Translations under genes and position numbers: made by a program
Notes under the pieces: generated by a model
What the model was told of the DNA's origin: nothing
Seen by the model: only the letters and a program-made list of their open reading frames with translations
Database searches by the model: none
Assembly (NCBI GenBank): GCA_027604505.1
Contig: JADIIX010000048.1
Coordinates: 62,001-126,000, forward strand
DNA length: 64,000 nt
Direction of reading: 5' to 3'
Source: Gonapodya sp. JEL0774
Taxonomy: Eukaryota; Monoblepharomycota; Monoblepharidomycetes; Monoblepharidales; Gonapodyaceae
Shown here: piece by piece, positions 11,019 to 24,198 of the stretch
Numbering within the stretch: the first letter of the stretch is position 1
Layout: every line of letters starts with the position of its first letter

Positions 11019-14000
11019 CTATCGGCGTTCCAGGTTTTGCAGCAATTCTGTTTCGCCCCTTTCTTCGTCCTCCTCGCTGTCTTCCTGGCTCTCATCCTCA
11101 CCACTATCATCTGGATTGTTCTCTTCATCATCAGTTTCGTCCTCGGTCTCAGTTTCGTCCTCCTCGCTCGTCACACTCTCCAATGGCGCAATGTCGTCCT
11201 CAAACCACGCGTCAAGGTCCACTGGCGTTTTCGCTGTTGTGGCAGATCCGTTCCATGTCGTGCTCGATTCGCTCAGTCGAGATCCCACCATACTACTTTT
11301 TGCCTTCACTTCGGTCGTTCCACTGGCGGGCGCACTTTTGCCACCTATAACTGCCCTCCGTCCGTGCCCGGGGGATGGTGCTTGTGTGCTGTATTGTGGC
11401 TCCCCGCTTGTATCCCGTGCCCAAGGGTCTTCCGATTTGGCTGACCGCAGAGAAGGCTCCGGTGGAATGCCAGGGAAGTCGCCCAGAGGATCCAAATCCC
11501 GGACAGCCGTGGAAAGAAGTGCAAAGGAGGAGAGGGGATAAATTTTGGTCGCTGGAAGAAGAAAACGCTTATGTGGTTTGGAAGACATAAGAAAATAGAG
11601 GTTCCCCATCACTCACGTGCGGGGGGGGCTCCAGATGACATTCTCGACTTAACTCCCCTGTTTCTAAACATGATATCTGCCAACCGCTCACTCAAAGTCT
11701 CCCCAATTTTCCCACCCTCAACAACTCCCGTGCCATTTGCTTCGCCATCTGTCTGGTCCGCAATCTTGTTCATAATTAACGATTTGAGCAACCTGCCCCG
11801 ATCTCTCACATCGTAGTCTGTGTCATATCGAGCCATTTCAGTGACATACTCAAACAGCAAGCCCACTTGCACTCGAACCCTCGTCCGCTCGTCATCATTG
11901 ATTGGTTCTTCAACGGTCCCCGTGTCACCAGCAGGGGCGATTGTGGGCCGACCCATAAAGTTGGCCACAGCAAGTTTAGCGGCTAGATTGAGTACCTGTA
12001 GCTTAAGCATTCGCGCCGCTTGCCGTTCCTTGTCCGACAGTTCCTCATCCTCGTCATCCTCCGGTGGAAGAATGCCCATATGGTCACCTTCTGCAGCTCT
12101 CGCAACCCCACCCCTCCCCAGTGCCTCAAAATCCTTTGACCAAACTCTGAGCACATCAGGAGCTGTTCTAGGCACAAGATGAGAGTACTCTCCCACCAGC
12201 CAGAGGACGGAGGAGCACGCAGACGGGTCTTGCAATGGGGTACGACCAGCTGAAGTGTCACCCTCAAGGAGAGATGCCAGACGTCGAATATGCGATGCGG
12301 AGGGATGCAGGGAAAGCAGTGGTCGGAGAGTGTCGATGGAGGAGGCAGCGATTTCGTCTGAACGAATGTTTTGTAGAAAGGGCAGATTCCAGTGTAAGTG
12401 TGAAATGAAGAACTCATACATAGTTCATATTATTCACCGTCCCGAAATGCGACAATATCCATGAGCTTTGCAATGACTCGGTCTGCGACCGAAGGTAATT
12501 TGGTTGCGATCTCACCAAGCACCTGCAAAACACATGTATCTCAATAAGTTCGCGTAAGTATATCACGGTTACGAATCACCAACGGACATATTGCCGACTA
12601 TTCTCTCGCCCCCGGGCTCCTCCCGGAACCCCCGAAAATTAACCCACCGCCACAGCCTCTTTCGCCAATAAGCGATCTCCTCCTCTCACATACCAGCCCA
12701 CTTCCTCGACTACTTCTCCCGCGCACTCTTCGTGAGAGGATTCAACCAACATCCGCAGTTTACAACGCCAAACCTGCTCTGCCTCCAACGGATACACATA
12801 AAATGCTCCGTGATACCCTTTGAACGCCCCAGGTGCTCTATTCGCAAGCTCAACGCAAGCCCTTAATGCCAGTACGAGGTGCTCTCGAGAGGAACGACAC
12901 GCACGGACGAGATCCAGGGCTGGACGGGCAAGGAGGGACGTATGAGAACGTGGAAGTAACGCAAGATGAAGGGACAGCGTGGAGAGGGAGACTGCAGGGT
13001 TACGGGATCGGAGGAGCGGGTGCGTGGTAATTAGAAGAAGGCGATAATCTGGATCAAGGTGGGATGGGAGAGTTGAAGCGAGCGGTGTTGTGGAATCTGG
13101 TCGCTCAACAAATGCTTCCTCCGTCACGACTCCAGCAGTTCCGTCTGGATCAGCAAATTGACCCCGCGCATACCGCGCAAGAATCTCAATCACCTCCACC
13201 TGGGACCACTCGTCCATATCTGGCACCATGCGGCAAAGACGTCGGTATGCCGGATGAAGCAGGTCAAGACGTCCTGGGGAGAGCACTCGCAGCGCGTGGA
13301 GAGCCGCAGCAGCGACAAGAGGGTGAGCGTCACTGTAAAGTGGAGGAAGAAGAATTTCGAGGAGGAGAGATTGCTGCGAGGTGTCGAGTCTAGGGCCGTC
13401 AGAAGCACGAGGACACACATTTAGAGCGGAGCGGGTGCGTACACTGGTACTCGATACACACGCGTAGCACTTTGGAATAGCGTGCAAGGCGCCCCGCCGC
13501 ACGTGCGGGGACAAGTCTGTGAGGGCCTTGCGAATGGCGAGGACAGCTATGCCGTGCCGGGCAGCAATTTCGACAAAGGTCACAGTAGTGAAATTAACAT
13601 GAGACAATAAATCTTTCCACATACTTATTGGCGCAATTACAGGAACTGCGACAGAACGGAGGACATTGAGGTGCCGAAGTCTTCGTTGTGTCTGAAGTAG
13701 TTGTGACATACCTTTGATAGCTGACATGGCCCGCAGGGCATTGTATCGAACTAGGGGGTTCTTATCTGAAAGTTCTTTCTACAAGCAACATCAATCCATT
13801 CAGTTTTTGGCGAAAACAGAACATTAAGGGCGCTGGGCAACCAGTCCCAACCAGTCCCAACTCTGTCCATACCACCCACCTGAAATGTGTTCACTGCAAG
13901 TAACGCCAGGTCTGGCTCTTTCTCAGCATACTTTGAAATACATACGAGGACGAGATGTCGGATTTGGGGAGAGGTCGAGGTAACGTTTTTGACAATGTCC

Positions 14001-14566
14001 GGGAAGAGCTCAGACATATCTCGGTTCTTTGAAACAATCTAGACATGGCAGGGGAGCGCGAAAGGGGCATGAGTTGAAGGGAGCGGGAAGGGGGAATTAT
14101 GGTTGTTTGGTTGATGCAAAGACACGTCAGATGGCACCGAGGGACTCCAGGGCCATTCAAGCAACGCCAGAAAATAGCGGGTCCAACGTTACTTGTGTGA
14201 CCATGCCTTCAGAATTAGATGTGTCCCCCCTTGTCAGACCGAGCGAGTTCCCCAAATAGCATGGCACTGCTGAGTGGATTCAATTCTCGAACTCGACAAT
14301 CACAATGCGTTTCCAGTAATGAAATGACAGAGAATTCGTTTTCGGTTGCCGGTCCGTGTCCATCTGAACTAACCAACCAAACCCACTTCGTTCACAATCC
14401 TCTTCAGTGCGTCCAGTTTGTCCTGTTCAAATTTTGAATCCAGCTTAGCTCGTATCTCTGAAATTGAGTCCTCGGAGCCGGCCCCTGCGTAAAACAATGC
14501 GGGTCTGGCATTTGCAAGGACATCCCCCGACAGCTTGGACGTGAACCGGGACAGATACCCCTCCAT
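11019..14566 (-). CDS. APL6/AP3B: AP-3 complex beta subunit, 9 exons, 870 aa
   Basis: Large subunit of the AP-3 adaptor, which sorts cargo from Golgi/endosomes to the vacuole or lysosome. Exons 14566-14387, 14038-13880, 13778-13712, 13645-13625, 13546-13462, 13389-12648, 12522-12438, 12357-11617 and 11551-11019 join to 870 residues. The adaptin trunk is easy to follow: LDALKRIVNE, SELFPDIVKNV, the KYAEKEPDLALLAVNTFQ helix, LRAMSAIKVPVIAPI, DLSPHVRRGALHAI, SRNPAVSLS, VLWLVGEYSHLVPRTAPDVLR, LKLQVLNLAAKL and YDVRDRGRLLKSL. The tail (about residues 760-860) is an acidic Ser/Glu/Asp hinge, the AP-3 beta hallmark. No ear domain follows, as in shorter fungal Apl6. Exon 4 is a 21-base microexon. Confidence 0.93.
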
Positions 14567-16241
14567 GGGCGGGAGGGCAGACGGTGGAAAGACAAGACAA
14601 GAGTCGCAGACGAGGGGGTATCAGCCGTGCCGAGGGCAGCCAAATTTTCAATTTGGAAGTGTCTGCAGTGTGGACACTGTGCCTCGCTAGTTCATGTGCA
14701 CACTCCGTGTCACATACACAGCACTGCACAACCCGGTTTCTATATTGACTTCTTCCGCCGGAGCAATCGGCTAATACCAGTGAGTATTTTTCTTCATCTT
14801 TGTTTTTGGACAGAAGTTCACGACATCTGCTCAGAGTGTCTTCGTTTGATCAATATGTGGTTCAATATATCTCCACGGCCTGCCATGTACATCGATCACC
14901 TTTCTTCTCGTGAATCTGTCAGTGTCGAAGCAAATCCGTTCATGGATTGCCAAGGATCTCGCACCTGTACTCAAAGAGGCTGCTAATACGAATACCGCCG
15001 AGAACTTGAACGGGCATCATCCCGAAACCGTCCACTGTCAAATCTCAAGTCTAATAACAAGTGCGAAAAGAGTTCAACTGGGACAGGTGAGACAGTGTAG
15101 ATGAGTCCGGGGAGGGGATATTATATGCCTGGAGATTGGCCCCATTTTGCCTCAGAGAGCCAGTACTCTAGTACTCGAAGTTGTCCAATTTGAAAGATTG
15201 AAGCGTAAAGAGTCGAATGAATTCCGGGATGGTGGATCACCAAAGGCTGGTGAGCTAATCAATCGTAAACTTCCTTCCGAATGGGAAGCCTGGAGAGGAA
15301 TCTTCCTTTTTGTTTTTTTTGTATGCGCTCAAGTCACGGATTGGAAGCTGGGTTTAGTTATGGAGTTTGCGTCGTGATCTTCATGGTCCTGAAATGGGGA
15401 CACTTGCCGTTCCTTCCACTAGTTTTACAGTCTGTCCGAGAATGCACCCTCTACACCCCCTATAGTTGACGTATCTGATGTCAGCTACACCGTTAAATGC
15501 CACTTCACCCCCGATTGCGTCGCGTCACTTGAATTCCAGACACAACGTCGGTTCACAGCATTACGTGGATCCAACATTTCTCTTCTTCGGTACTCTTGGC
15601 ACCTTGAAGCGAGTTATGACCGTGCCGCTGTGATAGTTTCCCCGTATCTCGAAGTGGAGGAGGCAAAATATTTGGCTGCGGAGGGAAATCCTCCGTACGG
15701 AAACCCAATTGAAATCGGTGATGTGGGGGCAGCCTTGAAATCTGGCCAGAAGGATGTTCATTTCCAAGAAATTGGGGTGTGTTTGAAGGGAATCAAGTCT
15801 AGGTGCGTTTGGAGGGTGGTCGGTCGCGCTTCATTCTTGAAACCAGGGATATGGGTTTGCCTGGCATGGGAGTTCATTTAGTCCGATCACAGCTCAAGCA
15901 CGGAGCGGCGATGGCAGATAATAAAGTTCATTGCGAGTGTTGTGCGCAATTGTCCCTGGACTGTCCTGTCAGAATCCGATACTCTGATGTAGAGTTTGTT
16001 TGGATTTTTGACAACTATTCTTTGCTGACACAACTGGGGTCTGCTAAAAATATTTCTCAGTTTACATCGTCGCCTCGCAAGACTACAATCCACCATACCC
16101 ATCAGCTCACTTTCTTTCGGACACAAACACCCCCAACATTCGCCACCATCTTCCATTATTTGGCCAGCCATCACTTCCTCACTCGACTCCGCACTTGCCG
16201 CTCGCAGCATTGACCACTCAAGGTCACTCCCGTCTGAACCA
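14567..16241. other. Unresolved 1.7 kb with exon-like segment at 15432-15807 (+)
   Basis: Between two divergently transcribed genes. On the plus strand an open segment follows a pyrimidine-rich TTTTACAG acceptor at 15431 and runs about 125 codons to a GTGCGT donor near 15808. It has a normal amino-acid mix, including a SYTVKCHFTPDCVASLEF stretch. Upstream pieces at 14640-14780 and 14930-15090 also end at plausible donors, and the first is Cys/His-rich (KCLQCGHC). I could not join them into one frame with a start codon, and the 15.8 kb exon runs quickly into stops after splicing. A real gene may be here, or an eroded one. No family recognised. Confidence 0.35.
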
Positions 16242-19200
16242 ATGGGCGCGGGTGGCGCCTTGAGCGCGAAAAGTGAAGCGATGCGAGCCGCCTTGGCTGC
16301 CAGCAAACTAGGGAACTATGTGAAGACTAAAGGACCCGGAAGGCTGAGTTTGAAGGGTTGGACTGTGGGTAAGCGAATGATTCTGAGGGTTGACTGACAA
16401 GAAAGAACTGACAATCACAATTTGCTTAACAATTCCAAAGACCGACCGTATCCTTACTGACAAAGACTGTATAGTGCCACCGGAACAACGAGCTCTCCTC
16501 GACACCCTGCCTGGGTGGGAAGAGGACACGATGCGGAAGAAGAAGCGCCGCGCGCGAGAGAGTAACGTTTCTCAACGAGTTGGTGGTCCTGTTGCCCATC
16601 ACAATAGCTCATCTGGACAAGGTGCGCCACTTATGTCAGACCAGAATGTGGATGAGTTTCCAGACTTCAACGATGAGGACTTATCGAGAATCGCCAGGAT
16701 CGAAGCAGAGGTGGTTAGCAGTGCTCTTCTTTTGCAAACGACCACGTCAACTTAAAAGACTCTCATTTGACTAACGCGGTTAATGGTGTCATCGTTGTGA
16801 TCAGCACGCGTTACTACTGCGTCCCGACACGGACGTAGTATCGGGTGAGATCAATTTCAGTATCTCGTCGTCTACTGCTCCGTACTTTCTTATCTGGTAT
16901 ATGATGCAGGTGCTGCTGTTGGAGTTACGCCACTAGAGGATCCTCAACTCGTCGCTCCAGACCGTGAAGGTGTGGATATGATTGACTATGAAGACTTTTT
17001 GAGGATGCAGGAGAGTAAACCTGCCCAAGAAGAGAAGTGGAATAATGAAACCATAGATGTTTTACTGACACAAGTGCCGATTTTGGGGTCGACAGGAGCT
17101 TCAGGGGTGGATGAGGACGAATGCAGCACCTCCATTCGTGAGATTGATTATGGTGGACTTCTAACACAACCACCAAGAGAGAGATCCATTGGAGGAACCA
17201 ACAGTGACGCGGAGATCGAAAACGGACAGGATATTCTGGTCTGCAGCAAGGGAGATATTGCAGATGCAAAAGGGGCAGCGCAACCTGGGACACAACCATC
17301 AGAATCGGGTCCAAACGTATTAACACAAGATGATAACGTCATAGGCACTGTGAACTCGCCTTTCAATGAGAAAGGTTCGATGGACTTGTTTCCTAGCGAC
17401 GACCCCCCACCTACAGCATGTCAGCGCCAACGGACCCCCACACCTTCGCCATCAAGGTCCTCTGGAATGTCGGGTTCCGACCCATCTCGCGAGCTAGGCC
17501 ACAGCAGTGAGCAATCCTCGCTCCCAAGTGTGCTTCCCTTCAGTTTGCTCGCGCTGTCAGGGATCCTTCCACGATCTCCTTTACGTGGAACTGCTCCTCG
17601 AGCTCGCGACAATACGTCGATTGGTTTGCAATCTGAACCGCCTCTGCAACGAAGTCCTTGGTCCTCGTCATCAAAAATGACGTTTCGAGTGGGGTGGGAT
17701 TGGGGAACAGGGGCAGTGAGTCAAAGCGACGCCTCGGGTGAATGCCTTTTGCCCAAGGAGTCGCCTAGGGCTTGGGGTGCAGGGGTGGAATGGGGAAACA
17801 TTCGAACCCAAGAGCATTATTCACCTGGGAGGATGCAGGGGGATGTCCGAGGATTGAGTCAGGACGCTCACTCACTGGAAATTGAGAAGGCGGGTGATTC
17901 GACAGGTGAATCACCCCATCGGATTGAGCCGCATACCCAACAGCCATTCATAAAATATGCTAAGCATGAAGAGGAGATGAAATTGCCGGCAGAAGATTCA
18001 CCCGAAGGTGATGGTATAATTGAGCGAACGGCGCCACAGGAGGAGGAGTTCAACCAGAAACCACGATGGGGGATACAAGAGGGAGAAACTCGAAGCACAA
18101 TAGTCATGCAACCTGCCTCGAAAATCACCCGAAATGGATCTGATGACTGTGCAGCTCAGTTTGGCACCAATAGCGATGTACAAGAAGAACCTGCAGACCA
18201 TGGCCGACGGTTGGAAAGTCTCCATTCACAGAAGGTGCCGGAAGTTGTCCTTGATCTCGGATTGCCTGATAGTGGGATTGACGCATTCACCCAAAACACC
18301 GGTGTCGCGACTGAATCAACCTCAAAAAGAGTAAGTGTCGGCTTCCTTTTAACAATGGCTTTGCATCGGATGACAGAAAACTGGTCTTTTTGGGATCTGC
18401 AGTCCATAAACATCTTAACGGCTATTGCGGGCTCGACAGACCGGGATGATACGTCATCGTTATCAGAAAAAGCCGCTGCAATTCATGACGTGTTGCACTA
18501 TACGCTTGATGCAGCTGCCACCCGGAGCAACGAGATAGTTCCCGACAGCCAGGGTCTGATTGAAAGTGGACGCATCGGTGGCGATATTCTCATCTCCAGT
18601 TGTCAAGAACCATCATTTGAGACCGTTAACGAAAGTCCACTGGAACCGGTCACCACAAGCCCTGTGATGGGAGATTTGATGAGCTCGGCCGTACATCGCG
18701 CGGATATTGAACCTGAGGCTGTGGATTTCACTGAAACCTCACAATCCGTCCATTGTGTCGCAAAATCGATTGTAAACTCTTCCGTCACGCCAGATTCCAT
18801 AGAAGTGTACTCGCTGGCGAACGGAGACGGGGTTGGAAGTTCAACACACACAGTTGACATCACTAAGGCACTTGCGGATGCAGACTCGTCTTCTCATGCA
18901 TCTACAGAAGTCGAATCATCCACAGTGTTACCATCTCCTTGTCGCTTGTCGGGGCGGGGGAAGAGACGATCTCTCGAAGTCCCCATACCCAGCGAACCAC
19001 TCAGTATAAGCAATGGAGGACGCTCATGTAAACGAACTCCGAGAAGCCATCATCTGCGTGGGAACCGAACTCGCGTGCAAGCTGGTCTCCAGGGACTTTT
19101 TGTTCGAGGTCTGTCGCCTGATAGTGATCATAAGGATTGGGAGGAGTCAACTCGATGCACTTCATGGCCTGAGAGCAACCTCACGCTGTCTATGAGGCCA

Positions 19201-20832
19201 GACCTTGAGTTAGCGTTGTCAGTTCAGGATAATCCGAGCCAGAAGGAAACCAACAAGACAGTGGAGGCACTCGAAGTATCGTTCCACGATAAACGCAGAT
19301 TCGATCAACGTGAACGGCAAGAAGGACTCTCTCCCCTTGGTGCAGACGCTTCAATTGTACGGGACGTGGGCTCTGAGGGTGAAGAATCGGATTCTGGTAG
19401 CTTGGTTGGAACATTGTATCAAATGGGAGGATTACAAGGCATCCCCCTTGTCGGGTGCGAGAACACGCCTGTTGATCCGGCGCAGTTAACCCTTCATTTC
19501 CGACCCCGTGTGAGAGAAGATGAGCCGGAAGATGATTCTCGTGTCCAGAATGACTGGCAAAGAGGAAACGCACTTCAGAACGTTGATTTGGAAACGCGAT
19601 CACAACAGCTTGTTGCGGACAGCCCTCCCGACACGAATATTGAGTGTGGCCAGAAGGTCGTGAGAAGTTTTATTGGTAGCAGCCCTGGGGATCGATCTTT
19701 CATCCCACAAATCGATCTGGATTCGGATTTTCATGAGATTGAAGACGATCGCAGAGAACAACCAGCGATTTTGCAAATCGGAATCACGAATACTGAGCAC
19801 ACCGACCAGAATCAATTGATCTACCCCACGATGAGCTCCGGCGTTATGCGACGTGTGGACCCTGCTCGCATGCCTGAAATGATAGTGGACATTCCGTTAT
19901 TCCGCGGCAAATATGTGTCGCGTGCAGAGCATGCCACGCGAGCTAACAATGCAATGTCTCGCAATGCAAGCGGGTGAGACAAGGCACTGTATCAATTCTG
20001 GATTTATGACCTTTTGTTTTTAATCCTCTCGCTCATTCTTGACAGTTTAGGACGAGGACGGAAGCTTAGTCGTTCGGATTCCAGTTGCAAATCTTGGACG
20101 CCAGGGAGCAAGCTCGATACATTGAACACCGTCACCACGGAGTTACTGCGTTATGACACCGAGGGTAGTCAGAGCCATGCCCAACGAGTGCCCGCGAAAC
20201 GGCGTCTTTCTTCTGAGTTTCTCTACCGTGCGAAGAGACAGAAAATGAACTCGGGTCTTTCGTCTTCCCCTCTACCTCATGTGTCAAGAGCTTCTCCGGA
20301 ACCTACTCGAACCGGAGGACGAGTTGGGAACGGGCAGAAATGGGTCGCGAGCTCTCGAGCAAGTGCCACTGTATCAGAGATAGGAGCCGAAGTTTCAAGA
20401 TCGGCCGCGCATGATCGAAAGAACGCTATGAGGATGCCAACAGGGACTGAAATCGAAATTTTACACTCTAAAGTTCCCTTGGAGGTGCTTGGATCTGAAA
20501 GCAACTTACCATGCCTTGAAGAGGGCTTTGGGAAGCGCAAAAAACTCCCTGAAGATATAGAAGGAGGCTTTCATACAAAAAGACAAAAGCGAAGTACCAC
20601 ACCACCGCTACCTTCCTCTCTTGCACTTTCAAGTTCTTGTACGGAGCCTCTTCCAAGAACTTTTGTGAGTCTTCACCGTCGAGGCATGACACCAGAAAAG
20701 CCAACACGGCCTTTGAGAATCGAGAGTAAAACACTCCTTAGAGGCTTGGAGAACAATCTGCAATTCACAGAAATGTCTCCTGACTGGTTGAAGTGGAAGG
20801 AGCAACGAATGCTCCGATGGACGTGGAGATAG
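16242..20832 (+). CDS. Hypothetical large, probably disordered nuclear protein, 1393 aa
   Basis: Exons 16242-16368, 16475-16710, 16805-16844, 16910-18330, 18403-19973 and 20046-20832 join in phase to 1393 residues. The intron at 18331-18402 is 72 bases with no in-frame stop, so it is easily missed; its GTAAGT donor and CTGCAG acceptor are strong. The only compact-looking part is the N-terminus, an Ala-rich helix followed by GRLSLKGWTVVPPEQR and a Trp/Glu-rich stretch leading to RKKKRRAR, a likely nuclear signal. The next thousand residues are rich in Ser, Pro, Glu, Asp and Gly with no domain I recognise. The C-terminal third has several basic clusters (KRQKM, KRQKR) and ends in a Trp/Lys-rich helix (WLKWKEQRMLRWTWR). 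Its function is unknown. Basic clusters and acidic Ser-rich linkers suggest a chromatin or repair scaffold, which is inference only. Confidence 0.7.
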
Positions 20833-21122
20833 CTGCATACTACAGCAGGATCACGTTTCAAAGTGGAGGTCCACAGACACGCGCAATTTTGACAGAATAT
20901 TAGTTTTACGATTGTTTTGAACTTTTCATTAGTACTGAGGATGCCGTTGCATGTGTACATATCACGAATGTTGTCATCCACCTCCACCAGTTGAAATTGG
21001 GAGTGTCCAAAGAGCAAAGGTGAATGACTATCAGTAAATCTGCACAAAATATAAAATAACTTGTAGCGGCAACATGGCTGAGCTACCTTGCCAAATTCAA
21101 AAACAAACTTAGGGTCTCCAAC

Positions 21123-24095
21123 TCACTGATAACGAATTTCCTTTAATTTGACCAGAACTGTGGAAACGTCAGATGCAAGGAAGCTTTTTGACATCACAGC
21201 GATCACTGGAAATACTGAAAAGTCCTGAAAATGAGGGAACAGACCACTTTTTATTGCCGGAAGGAGTTGGATGAATAGAAGCATGAGATTATACGACATC
21301 AGGACTAGGAGTGTATATTCGAGGTTCATAGCTCCGACCTACAAGGTCATTGAACAGCGTCCATAAGAACACTAAACGCATTCAAAAAAACACGGTGAGT
21401 ACCTTGATTGATGTCGATCGTTGTGCTTCATGTGCAGAGAAGGTGTTCCATTGACACACCAAAAATGCTATGAAATACGCAATGTGTGGATAAGAGCATG
21501 CGAGAGTTCCAACGGCTGTGACTGTCAAAATTGACATCCACGGCAACGAGAACTTAAACTACCACCTTCAAGTCTCAGATGGTACCAGATGTAGCCCCAC
21601 ACCTGCACTATCCCAAGGACTACCATGTGCATGACATAAGTAAATCCTGTACCAATGATCCAGAGAACATTCAAAGTTAGACTGGACTCAATAATGCCAA
21701 TCTCAGCAAAGAGGCCGAGAGAATGCGAGAGAAAGCCATCCAAAATGTACGATCGGAGTACTGTGATCAATGTGATCAAAAACGTATTTATGACACAGAA
21801 CCTTGTCCCCAAGACAGAGAACGTGTCTGAAAAGGTTGGTATCGTTCCTAAAATGGTGATAAACAGGCGTAATTGATATTCCCACCACATCTAAACATCA
21901 ACAAGATCCACACGTACCTTTGCTCGTGCCAATGATTAATTGCTCGAGCGCTATCCGCATCGATATGAAGGGCGCCAAATAGAATGGTATCTCCAAATAC
22001 TTCTGTAAAATGCGCCCGAGGCTCGTATACCAGTCGATAGTCACTGACACAGTCACAAATTCGCATCTTTTACGTGATACGAGACGGAAACCAAGGTGCC
22101 AATCCCTTTCTGATTCTTGTGCATTTGAAAAATCATGGAGGTGGAACGCAGCTTTGATTGCTCCCTCTAGTTGATAAAAACGTTCCTCGGGGTGTTTCAT
22201 CTCCCCAGTTTTCCTAAGCATAACCTGGTGGACTGCAGAGGAGACATGTTCGAGTGTCGCTCGACCCAAGAGAAGTCTAAATCTTTCTTCTCACGGATAG
22301 CAAATTCTTGATCATTTTCACAATATTGCTCGTGCACGGTGATGGAATACACAAGTATATGGCTTCGGGCGGAAGGAATAAGTACATCACGAACAAGGGC
22401 TGGGCCTGTAACCGTATTCTGTAGGCCCAAAATGGCCAGTTCTGTGGACAGATCATTCAAAGTTACCGATTGAAAACTCAAAGTAAAATCCACTGGCTCA
22501 CTAAGAACCGATCCTTGAAGGACGAGTGGCTCATTCCTAGCAGTGGTGATGAGGATGTCTCCCTCCTGATTGGGCCGATAACGACAATGAGTTGCAAGAT
22601 AGTCCCAACCCAGAATATCACCAGCACTTAGTTGTGTGTAAACTGCTGTCGGTAATGCTTCCATATCCATATCAGGTGGTACTAACGGGTTTGGCTCATA
22701 ACGGGGGAAAAGAGTCGACCGGCGACCAACAATGTCGTATGAAATCTCAAAGGATTCATTGTCTCGCTTTTTGTAGAGGGCAAGAGCACACGGGGAATCT
22801 GGGCTACCCGTTGTCGAAAGAACCGTCGCAGACTCCGCGGATTGTATTGGCAGTAAGTATACAGCAGAAGATTGTGCGGAGTGAGAATCAAGCACCAAGA
22901 GAGTGGAGTTGTGAATGATGACCTGCGTCGGTCTGATTGAACGGGGTGTCGCGGCCACTATTGGAAAGCCTAGGAACCGTCGTCTGAAAGCATCCATCCT
23001 CAGGTCACTAGAAACCACTCCACCAGGGAAATTATCGTCGGTGATATCAATCAAGGCTTCGGCGATAACTCGCACCAACTGATTGCACCACAGTATGCTC
23101 AAGTGATCTGTCAGTGTCCAAACCTTGGGAATGGCCGAAGTATATACAGTGAAGCCATTCTCCTGAGGTACAATAGTTTCAAGGTGGCATAGGTGTGATG
23201 GGACATGAGTGTCCTTGCTACCACCAACAATCGATACTATGGTGGTATTGCGAAGAGCACCTGTCCCAATCGCGTATTGCGTTTGGTTCCAAGAAGAGCT
23301 GACATCTTTATATACATCAGCTACTCTTGACCCCAGATGGAGAGGCATTTCCAAGTGGGGAGTTGCCAATGTTATGATTGTTGTCACCGTGGCTGGTTTG
23401 TAGTGAGGGAGGTTCAACATCAATCGTGCGACGACACCCCCCATAGAATGAGCGAGGATAACAACGGATTCAGGCCGAGAAGACCATTTTCGGTGTCGAG
23501 AAGTTGTGGGTAGAGTGTAAAGATTTAGAATGTACGACACGGCTGAGTTCGCGCAGGAGGATTGTCTTCTAAGAACATCTCCGCTCAACACCGAAAGTTC
23601 TTCATTGAAGTCGACTAGTCACGGTGGAATTTTTCTGCAATTATCTCTTGGGCAGAAGTCATGGACTTCGAGCTCACTTGTAAAGAAGTCGAGGGGCATT
23701 TTCAAGCCGGCAGGGTCATGAAGACGAACAAAAGCAGCCGCCGTTTCTCTGGCGATCGAGCGAATTTGACGATAGCTACCGGCATTTCCGTGGATGAACA
23801 GAACCGGAACTCCTTGCAACTTCGTTGTTCGAGATGGTCGGATGAGTTTGGAACCTTCGCGGAATGAAAAGCTTACCTCGTTGGAGCTATCAAACTCTCG
23901 ATCTTTATACAAATAGAGTCGATGTGTTGCGGAACAATTCCCAATGTCGTTGAATGACTCAAATTGGACATAGTCTGGATACATCCACGTCATTTGACAT
24001 CCGTTTCCATCGCAAGGTCGACGGAGTAGATACGAGTCGAGTCCGGCTAGGAGCAAGGCAAAGGAAATAAGGACTGAAATCGGGGGACATCCCAT
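21123..24095 (-). CDS. BST1/PGAP1: GPI inositol-deacylase, PGAP1/Bst1 family
   Basis: ER membrane lipase that removes the acyl chain from the inositol of newly made GPI anchors so that they can leave the ER. Start chosen at ATG 24095, giving an N-terminal membrane anchor (SVLISFALLLAG); the open frame runs on to 24191 without another ATG. Exons 24095-23678, 23614-22266, 22224-21918 and 21847 onward are supported by splice signals. The lipase core shows VPVLFIHGNAGS (oxyanion loop), LDFFTIDFNEELS, the nucleophile elbow AHSMGGVVAR, ITLATPH and a late histidine in LTDHLSI. Later exons (21847-21123) encode several hydrophobic helices and a GTIPTF segment typical of the C-terminal membrane part. 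The last exons and the stop are uncertain. Intron 22265-22225 is only 41 bases. Confidence 0.85.
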
Positions 24096-24198
24096 TGAGA
24101 GTGGTTGTACGTCCTGCCAATACCGATCGTGTAAAGAAAGGTCCAGCACCCTCCAGGCCTGCCTGGCTCTGAAACTAACGTTTCCCCACACAATTTAT
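24096..24198. promoter_or_regulatory. Short divergent upstream region of PGAP1 and MATE genes
   Basis: The two ATGs are 103 bases apart on opposite strands, so initiation signals for both genes must be very close together or extend into the first exons. No specific element was recognised. Confidence 0.4.

Noticed and set aside
11116-11541. Ser-rich plus-strand frame of 141 codons
   Set aside because: Antisense shadow of the acidic Ser/Glu hinge of AP-3 beta.
18331-18402. Treating the 3 kb frame 16972-19977 as one exon
   Set aside because: A 72-base in-frame segment has strong GTAAGT and CTGCAG borders and a hydrophobic translation unlike its surroundings, so it is better read as an intron.
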